8,801 nt of DNA from Verrucomicrobiota bacterium (lineage in GTDB: Bacteria > Verrucomicrobiota > Verrucomicrobiia > Chthoniobacterales > UBA10450), in the NCBI GenBank assembly GCA_003219335.1, contig QHOF01000075.1, positions 1,484-10,284 of the forward strand. Reading direction: 5' to 3'. Positions 1 through 7,332 of the stretch are shown here, piece after piece. The translations under genes and the position numbers were made by a program. The number at the start of each line of letters is the position of its first letter. Position 1 is the stretch's first letter. Under the pieces are notes generated by a model, which was not told the origin of the DNA, did no database searches, and saw only the letters and a list, made by a program, of their open reading frames with translations.

Positions 1-1100
1 TTCGGCGGAAGCCCCCAGTGTTCGCCTGCGTAATTGTAAGAACCAATTGTCGTCGCGAGGCGCGAACTCGGCAGCACCCAGTCATGATCTGAGACGATCG
101 AGCTCGCTACCCGGGCACCGCTGGACAGAAAAGATACCTCCGCGATTAAAGTTGGTAGAGCATCCAGCCCTTGCACCTGGATAGATAGGTCATTTCCCCG
201 GGCTTTCATCCATCGCTTGAGATGCAGGAAATGAATCATCGGAGACGAATCGGTAAAGTCTCCGAGAAAGTGCCCGTTAAAAATTACCGCGGAATTGCCA
301 TTAGCTGCGATTTGAAGCCACGCATCAGTATTTCCCTTTGGCGCGTCGAAATGTCTTTGGAATGTCGTATTGCGGGCAGGCCCCGGGCGTTCGTCTATTA
401 TCCACTTTCCTTTCACCGGTTGTTGGAGAAGAACTGGCGGCAAAGTCACAGGCTGAGTGAGTCCGGTCCGTTCTGACGGTGCCACTTCGGCGTGAGGCCA
501 GCGCGCATCGTCCATTTTCGGATCGGTCCATGAGATCAGGGCGGGAATCGTTCCAGGCGTCAAAGCGACTCTCCAACTCTTATCAGAGGAGAACTCACTC
601 AGCTTCCCAGATTGGTCGATTACGCCTCCCCGACAGATCAGCTTGGCTCTACCCGGAAAACTCCCCCGAGTGACATTCACGGCAATAGTATTTGTCCCCG
701 GAAGAAGATTGTGGGTGATATCGCAAATCACCGATTGGTTTCCGCCTGAGGTTAAGCTAAGAACTTCGCTTTCTAGCTCGGTTTGAGCGGCTTGCATGGG
801 AGTTGCCTGCTTGCCATTGACCGAGAGTTTGAACCCATCAATTCCGGCCATTTGTAACCAAGCGTATTTCGGCGTTTCGCTCAGATAAAGGTTCTTACGA
901 AAGCAAACATTGTTACTCGGTTCCGACGCCTGAATCCATGGGGCAGCGCCAAAATCGAGGTAATAGGTTGGGGGCGGTACCGCCACGAGCACGAGCCAGC
1001 TGTAATAGCCAACTAACGTACCGGTAGTTAAGACAAGCAGCAGGGCGGTCCCGCCCGGACGTGACTGACACCATTGGAGAAATCGAAAAGACGGCCTCAT
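1..1100 (-). CDS. Membrane-anchored protein with two galactose-binding-like beta-sandwich modules (partial, 3' end off window)
   Basis: The frame is open without a stop from an ATG at 1100 to base 1, giving 366 codons and continuing past the edge. The start is set by an ATGA overlap with the TGA of the TPR gene upstream. A basic N-terminus precedes a membrane segment at about residues 18-42, so the rest is probably periplasmic or surface-facing. Two similar modules follow. Module 1, about 47-206, has 'FRKNLYL', 'WLQMAGIDGFKLSVNG' and a closing 'SDKSWRVAL...DDARW' pattern. Module 2, from about 228, has 'FQRHFDAP', 'WLQIAANGNSAVIFNGHFLG' and 'SDHDWVL'. This is the layout of the galactose-binding-like domains that flank catalytic domains in glycoside hydrolases such as beta-galactosidase or alpha-L-rhamnosidase families. 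No catalytic domain is visible in the window, though one could follow downstream. A role in binding or processing the glycan handled by the neighbouring flippase is inferred. The coding frame is solid; the fold is a motif-level call. Confidence 0.8.
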   Translation of the reverse strand, partial: MRPSFRFLQWCQSRPGGTALLLVLTTGTLVGYYSWLVLVAVPPPTYYLDFGAAPWIQASEPSNNVCFRKNLYLSETPKYAWLQMAGIDGFKLSVNGKQATPMQAAQTELESEVLSLTSGGNQSVICDITHNLLPGTNTIAVNVTRGSFPGRAKLICRGGVIDQSGKLSEFSSDKSWRVALTPGTIPALISWTDPKMDDARWPHAEVAPSERTGLTQPVTLPPVLLQQPVKGKWIIDERPGPARNTTFQRHFDAPKGNTDAWLQIAANGNSAVIFNGHFLGDFTDSSPMIHFLHLKRWMKARGNDLSIQVQGLDALPTLIAEVSFLSSGARVASSIVSDHDWVLPSSRLATTIGSYNYAGEHWGLPP

Positions 1101-2368
1101 TTATAGTAGCTCTCAGTGAGGGTCTTGAGCGCTCGGTAATTTCGGTCGTGCCGTTTGCGGGAGGCCGTGTAATACTTCCGGGCCACATCCAGATGACCCA
1201 ATCTGTACCAACAATCGCCGAGATCATTCTCTATGTCGGAGAGGAGACACGGCTGCGTTGTCTTCTTAAAAACAGGTTCAAAATATTTTATCGCTGACGA
1301 GTAGTCAGCCATATCGCGGAAGGCGCGCCCGGCTCCGAAAAATCCGTTGATCTTGTCCGGAGCAGCTTCAATGCTGACCAGCCAATACCGACACGCTTCG
1401 CCAATCACTCCTGTTTTGTAGAGGGAGCCCGCGTAATGAGCTGCGAGGCTGGCCTTCTCGATGAGCGCCACGCGACGCACTTGTGGATCGCCTCCTTCGG
1501 CGGCTCGACCATAATAAAAGAGGGCCTCTGGGGTCAAACCACGCGACTGGTATGCCACGGCGCGGGAAAAGAGGATTTCCGGGCGATCCGGCGAGTGCAT
1601 TTTCTGATACAGGGTGCCAAGGTGCACGAAACAGGCTGGCTGCAAGCGCTGCCATTCATCAATCGCCATCGCCCGACGCACCTCCTTCGCAGCATCCGCG
1701 AACGCTCCGCGTGTTTCCTTCATTTCGGCGGACGCTAGAAGGCGCTCCGCAGCTATTGGGCGCCAAAGTTGCAAACCTCCCAACACCGCGACAAGGACGG
1801 CTAACGCAGGTAGCACAAGTTTCAGCCGCGTCCAATCGTTCATTTGGTACAGACCAGCAGCGCAGATCCAGATGGCACCGGCGCAGAAGCAGACCCATCC
1901 CGAACCGAGCGATGCGGTGCCTGCCCAAAAGCGCTCGGCTAGCGCTTCGACAGGCTCGAAGAGTCCGCGTGCCGGCGAACGGACGGCGACGTTTGGAATG
2001 CTATAAGCGACTTCCAGGTGATAACAGTGCTCAAAATCGTCTCCACCTTCCAGAGCCATTTTCAGCCATGTTGGTTCCCATGATGTAATCTGCAGAAAAA
2101 AGGTCATGCCACCCAGTAACAGCAGCATTCCTGCACAGAAGACCGCCAGGCCTTTTTTCATCCACCAGGCAGCAAAGCCCAGCCCGGCCACTATGATCGC
2201 CGCGGTCCCGTAGGAAACAAAAACAAAATGCCGCGGCCAGAGGTAGGCGGAGTGCGCGAAGGGAAAATTCAGGCCGTTAAAGCGCGGCGTCGTCACCGGG
2301 TCAAACCAGGGGAGCAGAAGACTGAGCGCGACCAACCCAAAGCCTAACGGCCAATAATTTGTTCTCAT
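1097..2368 (-). CDS. Integral membrane protein with TPR-like C-terminal half
   Basis: This 423-residue protein has two parts. The N-terminal half carries about five hydrophobic segments (near residues 5-22, 48-69, 72-94, 156-174 and 181-202), with a non-membrane stretch of about 60 residues between the third and fourth. The C-terminal half (about 205-423) is helical and repeat-like, with TPR-style spacing of small and aromatic residues: 'AFADAAKEVRRAMAID', 'EALFYYGRAAEGGD', 'GEACRYWLVSIEAAPDKING', 'YSSAIKYFEPVF' and 'GHLDVARKYYTASRK'. TPR domains are protein-protein scaffolds, and membrane proteins with TPR domains are common in polysaccharide assembly and export loci. The membrane part is too short for a classical Wzy polymerase or O-antigen ligase, which usually have 10 or more segments. 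The start overlaps the flippase stop (ATGA) and has a strong GGAGG 7 bases upstream. The stop overlaps the next start the same way. A scaffold or assembly factor is inferred; no enzymatic motif was recognised. Confidence 0.8.
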   Translation of the reverse strand: MRTNYWPLGFGLVALSLLLPWFDPVTTPRFNGLNFPFAHSAYLWPRHFVFVSYGTAAIIVAGLGFAAWWMKKGLAVFCAGMLLLLGGMTFFLQITSWEPTWLKMALEGGDDFEHCYHLEVAYSIPNVAVRSPARGLFEPVEALAERFWAGTASLGSGWVCFCAGAIWICAAGLYQMNDWTRLKLVLPALAVLVAVLGGLQLWRPIAAERLLASAEMKETRGAFADAAKEVRRAMAIDEWQRLQPACFVHLGTLYQKMHSPDRPEILFSRAVAYQSRGLTPEALFYYGRAAEGGDPQVRRVALIEKASLAAHYAGSLYKTGVIGEACRYWLVSIEAAPDKINGFFGAGRAFRDMADYSSAIKYFEPVFKKTTQPCLLSDIENDLGDCWYRLGHLDVARKYYTASRKRHDRNYRALKTLTESYYK

Positions 2369-3846
2369 GCTTCCCCCTCCAGTTGACGCGACGATTTACG
2401 GAAGTAAACGCTAAGAAAACCGAGACCCTCCCGCATAAGCCGCAACTCATCACTCGAAAAAGTCCGTAGCAAAAAGAGAGCGCCGAGATATGCGATGCCA
2501 GCCGCCGCAGCGACTGGCAATGCCTGGAAGAGCGGAAGCTGCCGCGCCGGGAAAAGGATCGCCGCCATGAAAAGGCCGGCCAAAATCGGTTTTACTAAGA
2601 AATTGGCCATCCAAAGCGGATGGCCTTTTCGCTTGAGAAAGTAGGCCAGGATCGCAAAGGCTGCGATCTCACTAAACACCGCAACCACGCAACCGCCGAC
2701 GTAACCTAGACTAGGGACGACGGCCAAGTCTCCACCGACACGCATGAGCACCGCCATGCCCACCGCCAGGCAGAAAAACGGAGTTAGCCGTAGTGCCGTG
2801 TAAATGAACGGCGAGAGTGCCGAGACGAACATCGGCACAAACGCCACTCCAAACCACTGCATGGCGGGTTCCGCACCGATGAATTTTTTGCCGAGTAGGG
2901 TGAGGATCAACATCCGTGGCCAAATGATGAAGAAGACCGCTCCCGGCACGCTCAGGCAACAAAACCATTTCATCGCTCGGTTATAGAACTCTGTAAACTT
3001 CTCCGCTCTGCCTTCAGTTGAGCGAATCATTACGGGGTAAAGCGGTAGGGCAAATGCCATGGAAATCATCCGCAATCCAAGCAAGATTCGGTATGGTCCG
3101 CTAAACAAGCCCAACGTATTTGCATCGACCAGCCACATCAGGATCAAGATGTCTGCCTGCCAGGCGAACTGGCGAAGCACCAGCCCGCTGCCAAGTGGTA
3201 CTGCCTCCACTAGCATAGATTTCCAAAGGGCGAAATCTATCGTTGGCGAAGCCCGGACAACCCGCCAGCTCACAATCTGCCAGTTGAAGAACCAGAAGAT
3301 CAAAGAGGCGGCCAGCTGCGAAAGAACCACTCCCCATAATCCCCAACCGCACGCGAGACTCAATCCCACAAAGCCGGCGATAAGCCCCTTGTGAAGAACG
3401 AAGCCGATGGCATTGAACTCCATGGCTTCGATCGCCCGCAGAACGGCGGAATAGCTGATCGCCTGTAGGAGTGTCAGGCTGGCGAGACCCATCACGAAGG
3501 ATTGCGCCTGGGTTCCTGGCGGGAGATTCAGTAGCAGCACGGTCCCGAGAAGGAGGGGGGTCGATAAAAAAAAGAGAGCCCACATCAGGCCCTTGGCGCT
3601 TCCGAGTAAGTGTCCGACGTTATTGGGATGCCGGGCCACTTCGCGGGTAAGGATGTTCGTAAGGCCGAAATCAGCCAGAAACTGGAAAACAATTGCGAAC
3701 GACAACAGGTAGTTGAAGGTACCGAAATCGCTGAGCGACAGGCCGCGCGCGGCCAGCAGAACGGCCAACATCTGCAGCACCGCGCCGATCCCGCCTGCCA
3801 CCAACAGCCAGGCTATATTCTTACCAACCCGTTGAGATGGCTTCAT
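2365..3846 (-). CDS. Wzx-like polysaccharide flippase (MOP superfamily)
   Basis: A 493-residue, strongly hydrophobic protein with about 12-14 predicted membrane segments and the usual length for the oligosaccharide flippase (Wzx/PST) branch of the MOP superfamily. Family-like features include the N-terminal helix 'IAWLLVAGGIGAVLQMLAVL' followed by 'ARGLSLSDFGTFNY', the 'DFGLTNILTREVAR' loop at residues 59-72, and the mid-protein segment around 231-258 with 'ADILILMWLVDANTLGLFSG' and 'PYRILLGL'. Known members move undecaprenyl-linked oligosaccharides from the cytoplasmic to the periplasmic face of the inner membrane. The start overlaps the adaptor gene stop as ATGA, with GGAAAG 6 bases upstream (3853-3858). 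The stop overlaps the next gene the same way. No glycosyltransferase gene lies in the window, so the substrate cannot be named; a teichuronic- or O-antigen-type transporter of the same superfamily is the main alternative. Confidence 0.9.
   Translation of the reverse strand: MKPSQRVGKNIAWLLVAGGIGAVLQMLAVLLAARGLSLSDFGTFNYLLSFAIVFQFLADFGLTNILTREVARHPNNVGHLLGSAKGLMWALFFLSTPLLLGTVLLLNLPPGTQAQSFVMGLASLTLLQAISYSAVLRAIEAMEFNAIGFVLHKGLIAGFVGLSLACGWGLWGVVLSQLAASLIFWFFNWQIVSWRVVRASPTIDFALWKSMLVEAVPLGSGLVLRQFAWQADILILMWLVDANTLGLFSGPYRILLGLRMISMAFALPLYPVMIRSTEGRAEKFTEFYNRAMKWFCCLSVPGAVFFIIWPRMLILTLLGKKFIGAEPAMQWFGVAFVPMFVSALSPFIYTALRLTPFFCLAVGMAVLMRVGGDLAVVPSLGYVGGCVVAVFSEIAAFAILAYFLKRKGHPLWMANFLVKPILAGLFMAAILFPARQLPLFQALPVAAAAGIAYLGALFLLRTFSSDELRLMREGLGFLSVYFRKSSRQLEGEA
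2373..2380 (-). promoter_or_regulatory. Strong Shine-Dalgarno for the TPR membrane protein
   Basis: On the minus strand this reads GGAGGGGG, with GGAGG 7 bases before the ATG at 2368. It lies inside the last codons of the flippase gene and supports the overlapping ATGA start for the next gene, so this reading frame can load its own ribosomes as well as use coupled ones. Confidence 0.7.
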
Positions 3847-4961
3847 CGAGAGCTTTCCACCCGAACTCGGTCATTATCCACCAAATCAACGGTTCCCGCG
3901 GTTGCGACGAGGGTCCCTTCCTTCAGCCCGCTGACGATCTCTATCATTCCACCGGCTTCCAAACCGGCGCGCACCGGCGTGAGAACTGCACGACCGTTGG
4001 AGTCAATCGCGAAAACACTGGCATTCTCACCGAATGGATTTATGACGGCCACGGTGGGAATGGCCAGCGCGGTTTTTTCTATCCGGACACGCATGAAACC
4101 AGTAAGCCCCGGCTTTAACTTCAAATCGGGATTGTGAACGGTCACGTAAGCTGTGAAGGCACGAGTCTTTGGGTCGATGCGGGGATCGACATGCTCGATC
4201 GTGCCTTTGAATGTGGTCGTGGGGTATGCTGAAAAGAATACCTCGGCTGGCTGTCCTTCATGGATCTGGCCGACTGATTCGTCCTGCACTTGGGCCAGTA
4301 GGTAGACTTTCTCCAGATCGCCTAATTGCAAAAGTGTTTGATTGACGTCGACGCGCTCGTCGGAATTGACGAAGCGAGCGAGTACGATGCCATTGACAGG
4401 CGAGGTGAGCCGCGCGGCTTCGAGATCGAGTTGTGCCTTAATCAGCTTTACATTCGCCTCCCGGAGCGCAGCTTGTTTGGCGGCCAGCGTCACGCGTGCA
4501 TCGTTGACTTCCAGTTCGGTAGCCATTTTTTTTGCTTTCAAGACTTCCATCGACTTTTCCTCGGCGGCAGCCTTTTCCTCCGCAACGCGCGCCGATTCCA
4601 CTTCTGCCCGGGCGGACTCCAGCGCGGCCTCCAACGGTGCCCGTTCATCCTCGATGAGCAATGCGCCGGATTGGATTATATCTCCGACATTTACCAAAAC
4701 CTTATGTATCTTGGCAGCGATACGGGAGGTGAGCGTGACGGTCGTGTACTGCAGAACCTGCCCGGCCGCTCCGACAGTTGTTTCAAGCTTGCTGACTTTT
4801 GCGCGCGCCGCGCTGACCGGGATTGGAAGTGATGCCTTTCGGGCCTCAGCGGCGGTGTAGCGTCTCTGGTAATTTCTGGCTTTCCATACCAGTACGAGCG
4901 CGACGAGGAGAAGCGCGATGAACAACAGCCTTCGAAATGAGGATGAGCGGGTTCTAAGCAT
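3843..4961 (-). CDS. HlyD/RND-type periplasmic adaptor (membrane fusion protein)
   Basis: A 372-residue adaptor of normal length. An N-terminal membrane anchor at about residues 11-27 follows a basic stretch, and there is no lipobox. The domain order is typical: first lipoyl half about 64-105 ('GAAGQVL', 'KVLVNVGDIIQSGALLIE'); an Ala/Glu-rich coiled-coil hairpin about 106-182; second lipoyl half about 183-215 ('LTSPVNGIVLARFVNSDERV', 'LLQLGDLEKV'); beta-barrel about 216-292 with 'RIDPKTRAFTAYVTV' and 'LKPGLTGFMRVRI'; and a membrane-proximal domain with 'AIPTVAVI' and 'GLKEGTLVAT'. Such proteins bridge an inner-membrane transporter and an outer-membrane channel. No RND or ABC pump and no TolC-like gene is adjacent. 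Instead the stop codon overlaps the start of a Wzx-like flippase, which is unusual. The ATG at 4961 has no good Shine-Dalgarno, but upstream in-frame sequence does not extend the family similarity. The family call is firm; the transport partner is unknown. Confidence 0.92.
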   Translation of the reverse strand: MLRTRSSSFRRLLFIALLLVALVLVWKARNYQRRYTAAEARKASLPIPVSAARAKVSKLETTVGAAGQVLQYTTVTLTSRIAAKIHKVLVNVGDIIQSGALLIEDERAPLEAALESARAEVESARVAEEKAAAEEKSMEVLKAKKMATELEVNDARVTLAAKQAALREANVKLIKAQLDLEAARLTSPVNGIVLARFVNSDERVDVNQTLLQLGDLEKVYLLAQVQDESVGQIHEGQPAEVFFSAYPTTTFKGTIEHVDPRIDPKTRAFTAYVTVHNPDLKLKPGLTGFMRVRIEKTALAIPTVAVINPFGENASVFAIDSNGRAVLTPVRAGLEAGGMIEIVSGLKEGTLVATAGTVDLVDNDRVRVESSR

Positions 4962-5017
4962 GGCGGATTATGACAATAAGCAAGCAGACAAGTCCACCAA
5001 ATTCTACGGAAGCGTTT

Positions 5018-5914
5018 TCAGCGCTTTTTCAGCGTCGCATCGAAGAAGACTTCCGCGTCTTTGAGGGCGTCCATCTGTACTGCCTGGTGCCCTACGGGCA
5101 GGATCTTCAGCGTGGCGTTCACTCCGGCTTTTTGCAGCGCCTCGTAAAAGCGTTGGCTCTGCTCCACTGGTATCACTCTATCACCCTCGCCATGCACAAT
5201 CAGAAAAGGCGGATCATCTTTTGAGACATAATGGATGGGGCTGGCAGTTATCGCTTTCGCTTTATCTTTTTCGAGCGGCCCGCCCAGCAACGCTTCAATG
5301 GCAAACATGCGTTTGGGACCGAGATTCGTCATGGCCGGAAGATCTGCCGGGCCAGCCACATCGCACACCGCTTGAACCCGGCTTGAATACTGCATATTAT
5401 CCCCACTCCCCTCCAGCTCCGGCACCCCACCGGACGTGCCGAGCAGCGCCGCCAAATGTCCACCCGCGGAGTATCCCCAGGCGCCGATGTGGTCAGGATC
5501 GAGGTGGTGGTTGGAAGCGTTGGCGCGAATCCAACGCACAGCAGCCTTACAATCTTCGATCTGCGCCGGAAAAGGTGCAGTGCGGGTGAGGCGGTAATCG
5601 ATGCTGGCCACGGCGTATCCATCCTGCACCAGCGTAACAGCTGGACATCGCTCTTTTCCACCCGCGTCCCAGTGCCCACCATGGATGCAAACGATCACTG
5701 GCAACAAACCCGAGACCTCCTCTGGACGATAGAGGTCGAGCGTCAGAGCTATGCCGTTAACGCGTTTGTAAACCAAATCTCGCTGGACTGCGGCGTTGGG
5801 AACCTCTATAGGCCGACGCCTCGCCATAACCGGTTGCGCCGCCGACGCACACAAAGTCGCGACGGCGAGTATGTAGGTTAGCCATCCATGTCGCTGTCGC
5901 ATAAGCCGAAGCAT
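5018..5914 (-). CDS. Exported alpha/beta-hydrolase (BD-FAE / carboxylesterase-like)
   Basis: A 298-residue serine hydrolase. The N-terminus has a signal peptide: a basic start, a hydrophobic core at about residues 11-26 ('WLTYILAVATLCASAA') and an Ala-type cleavage region ending near 'PVMA' at 31. Catalytic features are in the expected order: the oxyanion 'HGGHW' at 78-82, the nucleophile elbow 'GYSAGG' at 147-152 with Ser149, 'HGEGDRVIP' with Asp245, and His276 in 'VGHQAV'. The conserved 'DYRLT' and 'DCKAAVRWIR' segments match the esterase/lipase group that includes feruloyl- and acetyl-xylan-esterase-like enzymes. It probably cleaves ester groups from a secreted or environmental substrate in the periplasm or outside. 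It is the first gene of the leftward block, 56 bp before the adaptor gene, so co-transcription is likely. An in-frame ATG at 5902 is an alternative start and keeps the signal peptide; neither start has a clear Shine-Dalgarno. The substrate cannot be told from the sequence. Confidence 0.9.
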   Translation of the reverse strand: MLRLMRQRHGWLTYILAVATLCASAAQPVMARRRPIEVPNAAVQRDLVYKRVNGIALTLDLYRPEEVSGLLPVIVCIHGGHWDAGGKERCPAVTLVQDGYAVASIDYRLTRTAPFPAQIEDCKAAVRWIRANASNHHLDPDHIGAWGYSAGGHLAALLGTSGGVPELEGSGDNMQYSSRVQAVCDVAGPADLPAMTNLGPKRMFAIEALLGGPLEKDKAKAITASPIHYVSKDDPPFLIVHGEGDRVIPVEQSQRFYEALQKAGVNATLKILPVGHQAVQMDALKDAEVFFDATLKKR

Positions 5915-5927
5915 CTAATATCTCGGT

Positions 5928-5955
5928 GTCATAGTGCAAATGCAATTTTGCTCAA
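5928..5955 (-). promoter_or_regulatory. Candidate sigma70-like promoter for the leftward gene block
   Basis: On the minus strand TTGAGC (5955-5950) and TATGAC (5933-5928) are separated by 16 bases, each matching 4 of 6 consensus positions. Transcription would begin roughly 7 bases before the ATG at 5914, so the message would have almost no leader, which fits the missing Shine-Dalgarno there or favours the ATG at 5902. The match is weak and the region is AT-rich, so chance is a real possibility. Confidence 0.3.
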
Positions 5956-6595
5956 TAAAAATCGGCCCGCCCTGCGCTCAATTGTCCAAAGTTTTTCAAC
6001 GTTCCCGACATCGAAATTGGTACGCAGAGCCTTCCAGCCTGTAAACTGCGTTGTTCAAACAGCTTCTTCCCAAATTCATCCAGCCCAACATCAAGGCAGG
6101 TCGACTAACTTTGGTTCGACCATAGGGCGACTTGAGCGTTCAAAACGCTTTGATTCTCACAAAACGGATTTCGTATCCGAATGTTTTCGCCATACTGTTT
6201 CGAGACGGGCACGCCTTGGATCCCGAAGCCGCCACATTTTTTCCAAGCGTTGTGGTAAAAAACGCCAGCGCGGTCGTTCTCGATTATGTTGTAGTTAAGT
6301 TGCTGACGGGCGAAACGGCCGGCCGCATCCGGCACCTCTCGTTGTCGGTTCGACCAAGAAAAGTCCATCCGGTTGAGTTTTCCCATCCAGCCCCAACTGA
6401 CAATCAACGAACACTAGCCTCAGTTACGTTAGCAACTACGTCGATCCTTCCGGTGCCTGATTTGCTCCTTTCTTTTTGAAAAGATGTCTTGACCACTCTC
6501 GATAGATCCAGTCATTCTCGTGCTTGGAGCGGTGGTGGAGACTTGACTTGAGAAGTTTGTAACATTTTTCAAATGGATGGTTACAGCGCGAGGCG
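5956..6595. other. Long intergenic stretch without a convincing gene
   Basis: Together with the candidate promoter beside it, this separates the leftward block from the rightward genes by about 680 bp. Frames of about 100-115 codons exist on both strands around 6105-6479, but both begin with TTG, lack a Shine-Dalgarno, overlap one another head to tail and resemble no family I know. The first 100 bases are AT-rich and suit a divergent promoter region. I see no tRNA, strong hairpin or insertion-sequence end. It could hold a decayed gene or an untranslated RNA, but nothing in it proves this. Confidence 0.5.
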
Positions 6596-7273
6596 TTGGC
6601 GACTGACAAGTTCGACGACGAGGCCTTCCTTTCCATTGATCGGCAACAGCAAAAAGTTCTCGACTACAACGACGACCTGGTAAATTGCGCCTTCATATCC
6701 TGGGATGACTTTGATCTGTGGAACGCCTGGCTTCGTGTCTTTGGTCTTGGCACCTTCCTGGAGGAATTCCATTTGATGAACGGGATGAGTGACTACACTC
6801 ACACCGGTGACCCCTCATGCCTCGTCGGCACAACGCAAAACCCAGTGTTTTGCGATTTCGAGGATCCTGATTACGCGGTCTTCTTTCGTGACTCGGTCGA
6901 AGTGGCGGAAGCTTACGAAGCCAGCCGCCTGACTTCCGGCGACGCCGCCAAGCGCATCTTCGAGATGGCCAACGAATACGCGTTTCCTGTTCCGATTCGC
7001 AAGGACGCCTTGGTTCGTGCTCACTGGATGAAGGAGGAAGACCAACTGACTGAACGAGACTTGGGCTTTGTGCGCCGCGGCTTTCGTTGGGCGCTCACGA
7101 CCCCGCTGACACGTGATGTTGTCTTGAGTTCAGCGACTTTCTTCCGCTGGTGCGCTCGCCGGCCAGATCCTCACCTTGGCGTTGACTCGGACTCGCACAC
7201 TCGAGATTTGAAGATGCCGCAGCGCTGGGGCAGGCGAGAAGAAAGGCGCCCGTCGCTGGCCTCGCGCGCTTGA
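6596..7273 (+). CDS. Hypothetical protein, uncertain gene
   Basis: The frame gives 225 residues from a TTG at 6596, the only plausible start after the in-frame stop at 6560-6562; the first in-frame ATG is codon 61, at 6776. There is no good Shine-Dalgarno. Residues 1-185 are acidic and aromatic-rich ('ISWDDFDLWNAWLRVFG', 'FCDFEDPDYAVFFRDSVEVA', 'GDAAKRIFEMANEYAF'), look like a soluble globular protein and use mostly C or G in third codon positions. From about residue 186 the sequence becomes arginine-rich and low in complexity, as if the natural frame had been lost or the gene ran on. The exactly antisense frame is also nearly open in pieces, so strand choice is not certain. No signal peptide, membrane segment or known motif was recognised. 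Function unknown; a decayed gene is a fair alternative. Confidence 0.35.
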   Translation: MATDKFDDEAFLSIDRQQQKVLDYNDDLVNCAFISWDDFDLWNAWLRVFGLGTFLEEFHLMNGMSDYTHTGDPSCLVGTTQNPVFCDFEDPDYAVFFRDSVEVAEAYEASRLTSGDAAKRIFEMANEYAFPVPIRKDALVRAHWMKEEDQLTERDLGFVRRGFRWALTTPLTRDVVLSSATFFRWCARRPDPHLGVDSDSHTRDLKMPQRWGRREERRPSLASRA

Positions 7274-7332
7274 AAAGCCATCGAAGGCGAGCCTTCTTAC
7301 TTGTCTGATTTTGCTACCTGGGACTCTTCGCC

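Noticed and set aside
222..673. Short frames on both strands
   Set aside because: The hand-read minus frame from 1100 to 1 explains this stretch as part of the sugar-binding-like protein; the others are shadows.
1436..2088. Long plus-strand frames of 100-201 codons
   Set aside because: They lie antisense to the TPR membrane protein, are rich in Arg, Ser and Pro without domain character, and lack ribosome-binding sites.
3610..4137. Plus-strand frame of 175 codons across the adaptor-flippase junction
   Set aside because: It crosses two well-supported genes on the other strand and shows no motif or ribosome-binding site.
4326..4860. Two overlapping plus-strand frames of about 170 codons, one very rich in Ala and Ser
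   Set aside because: They are antisense to the coiled-coil part of the adaptor, whose Ala/Glu repeats produce such frames as a by-product.
5003..5030. Hairpin AAGCG/CGCTT just after the hydrolase stop as a terminator
   Set aside because: The stem is only 5 bp and no T run follows on the minus strand, so it would not be expected to stop transcription.
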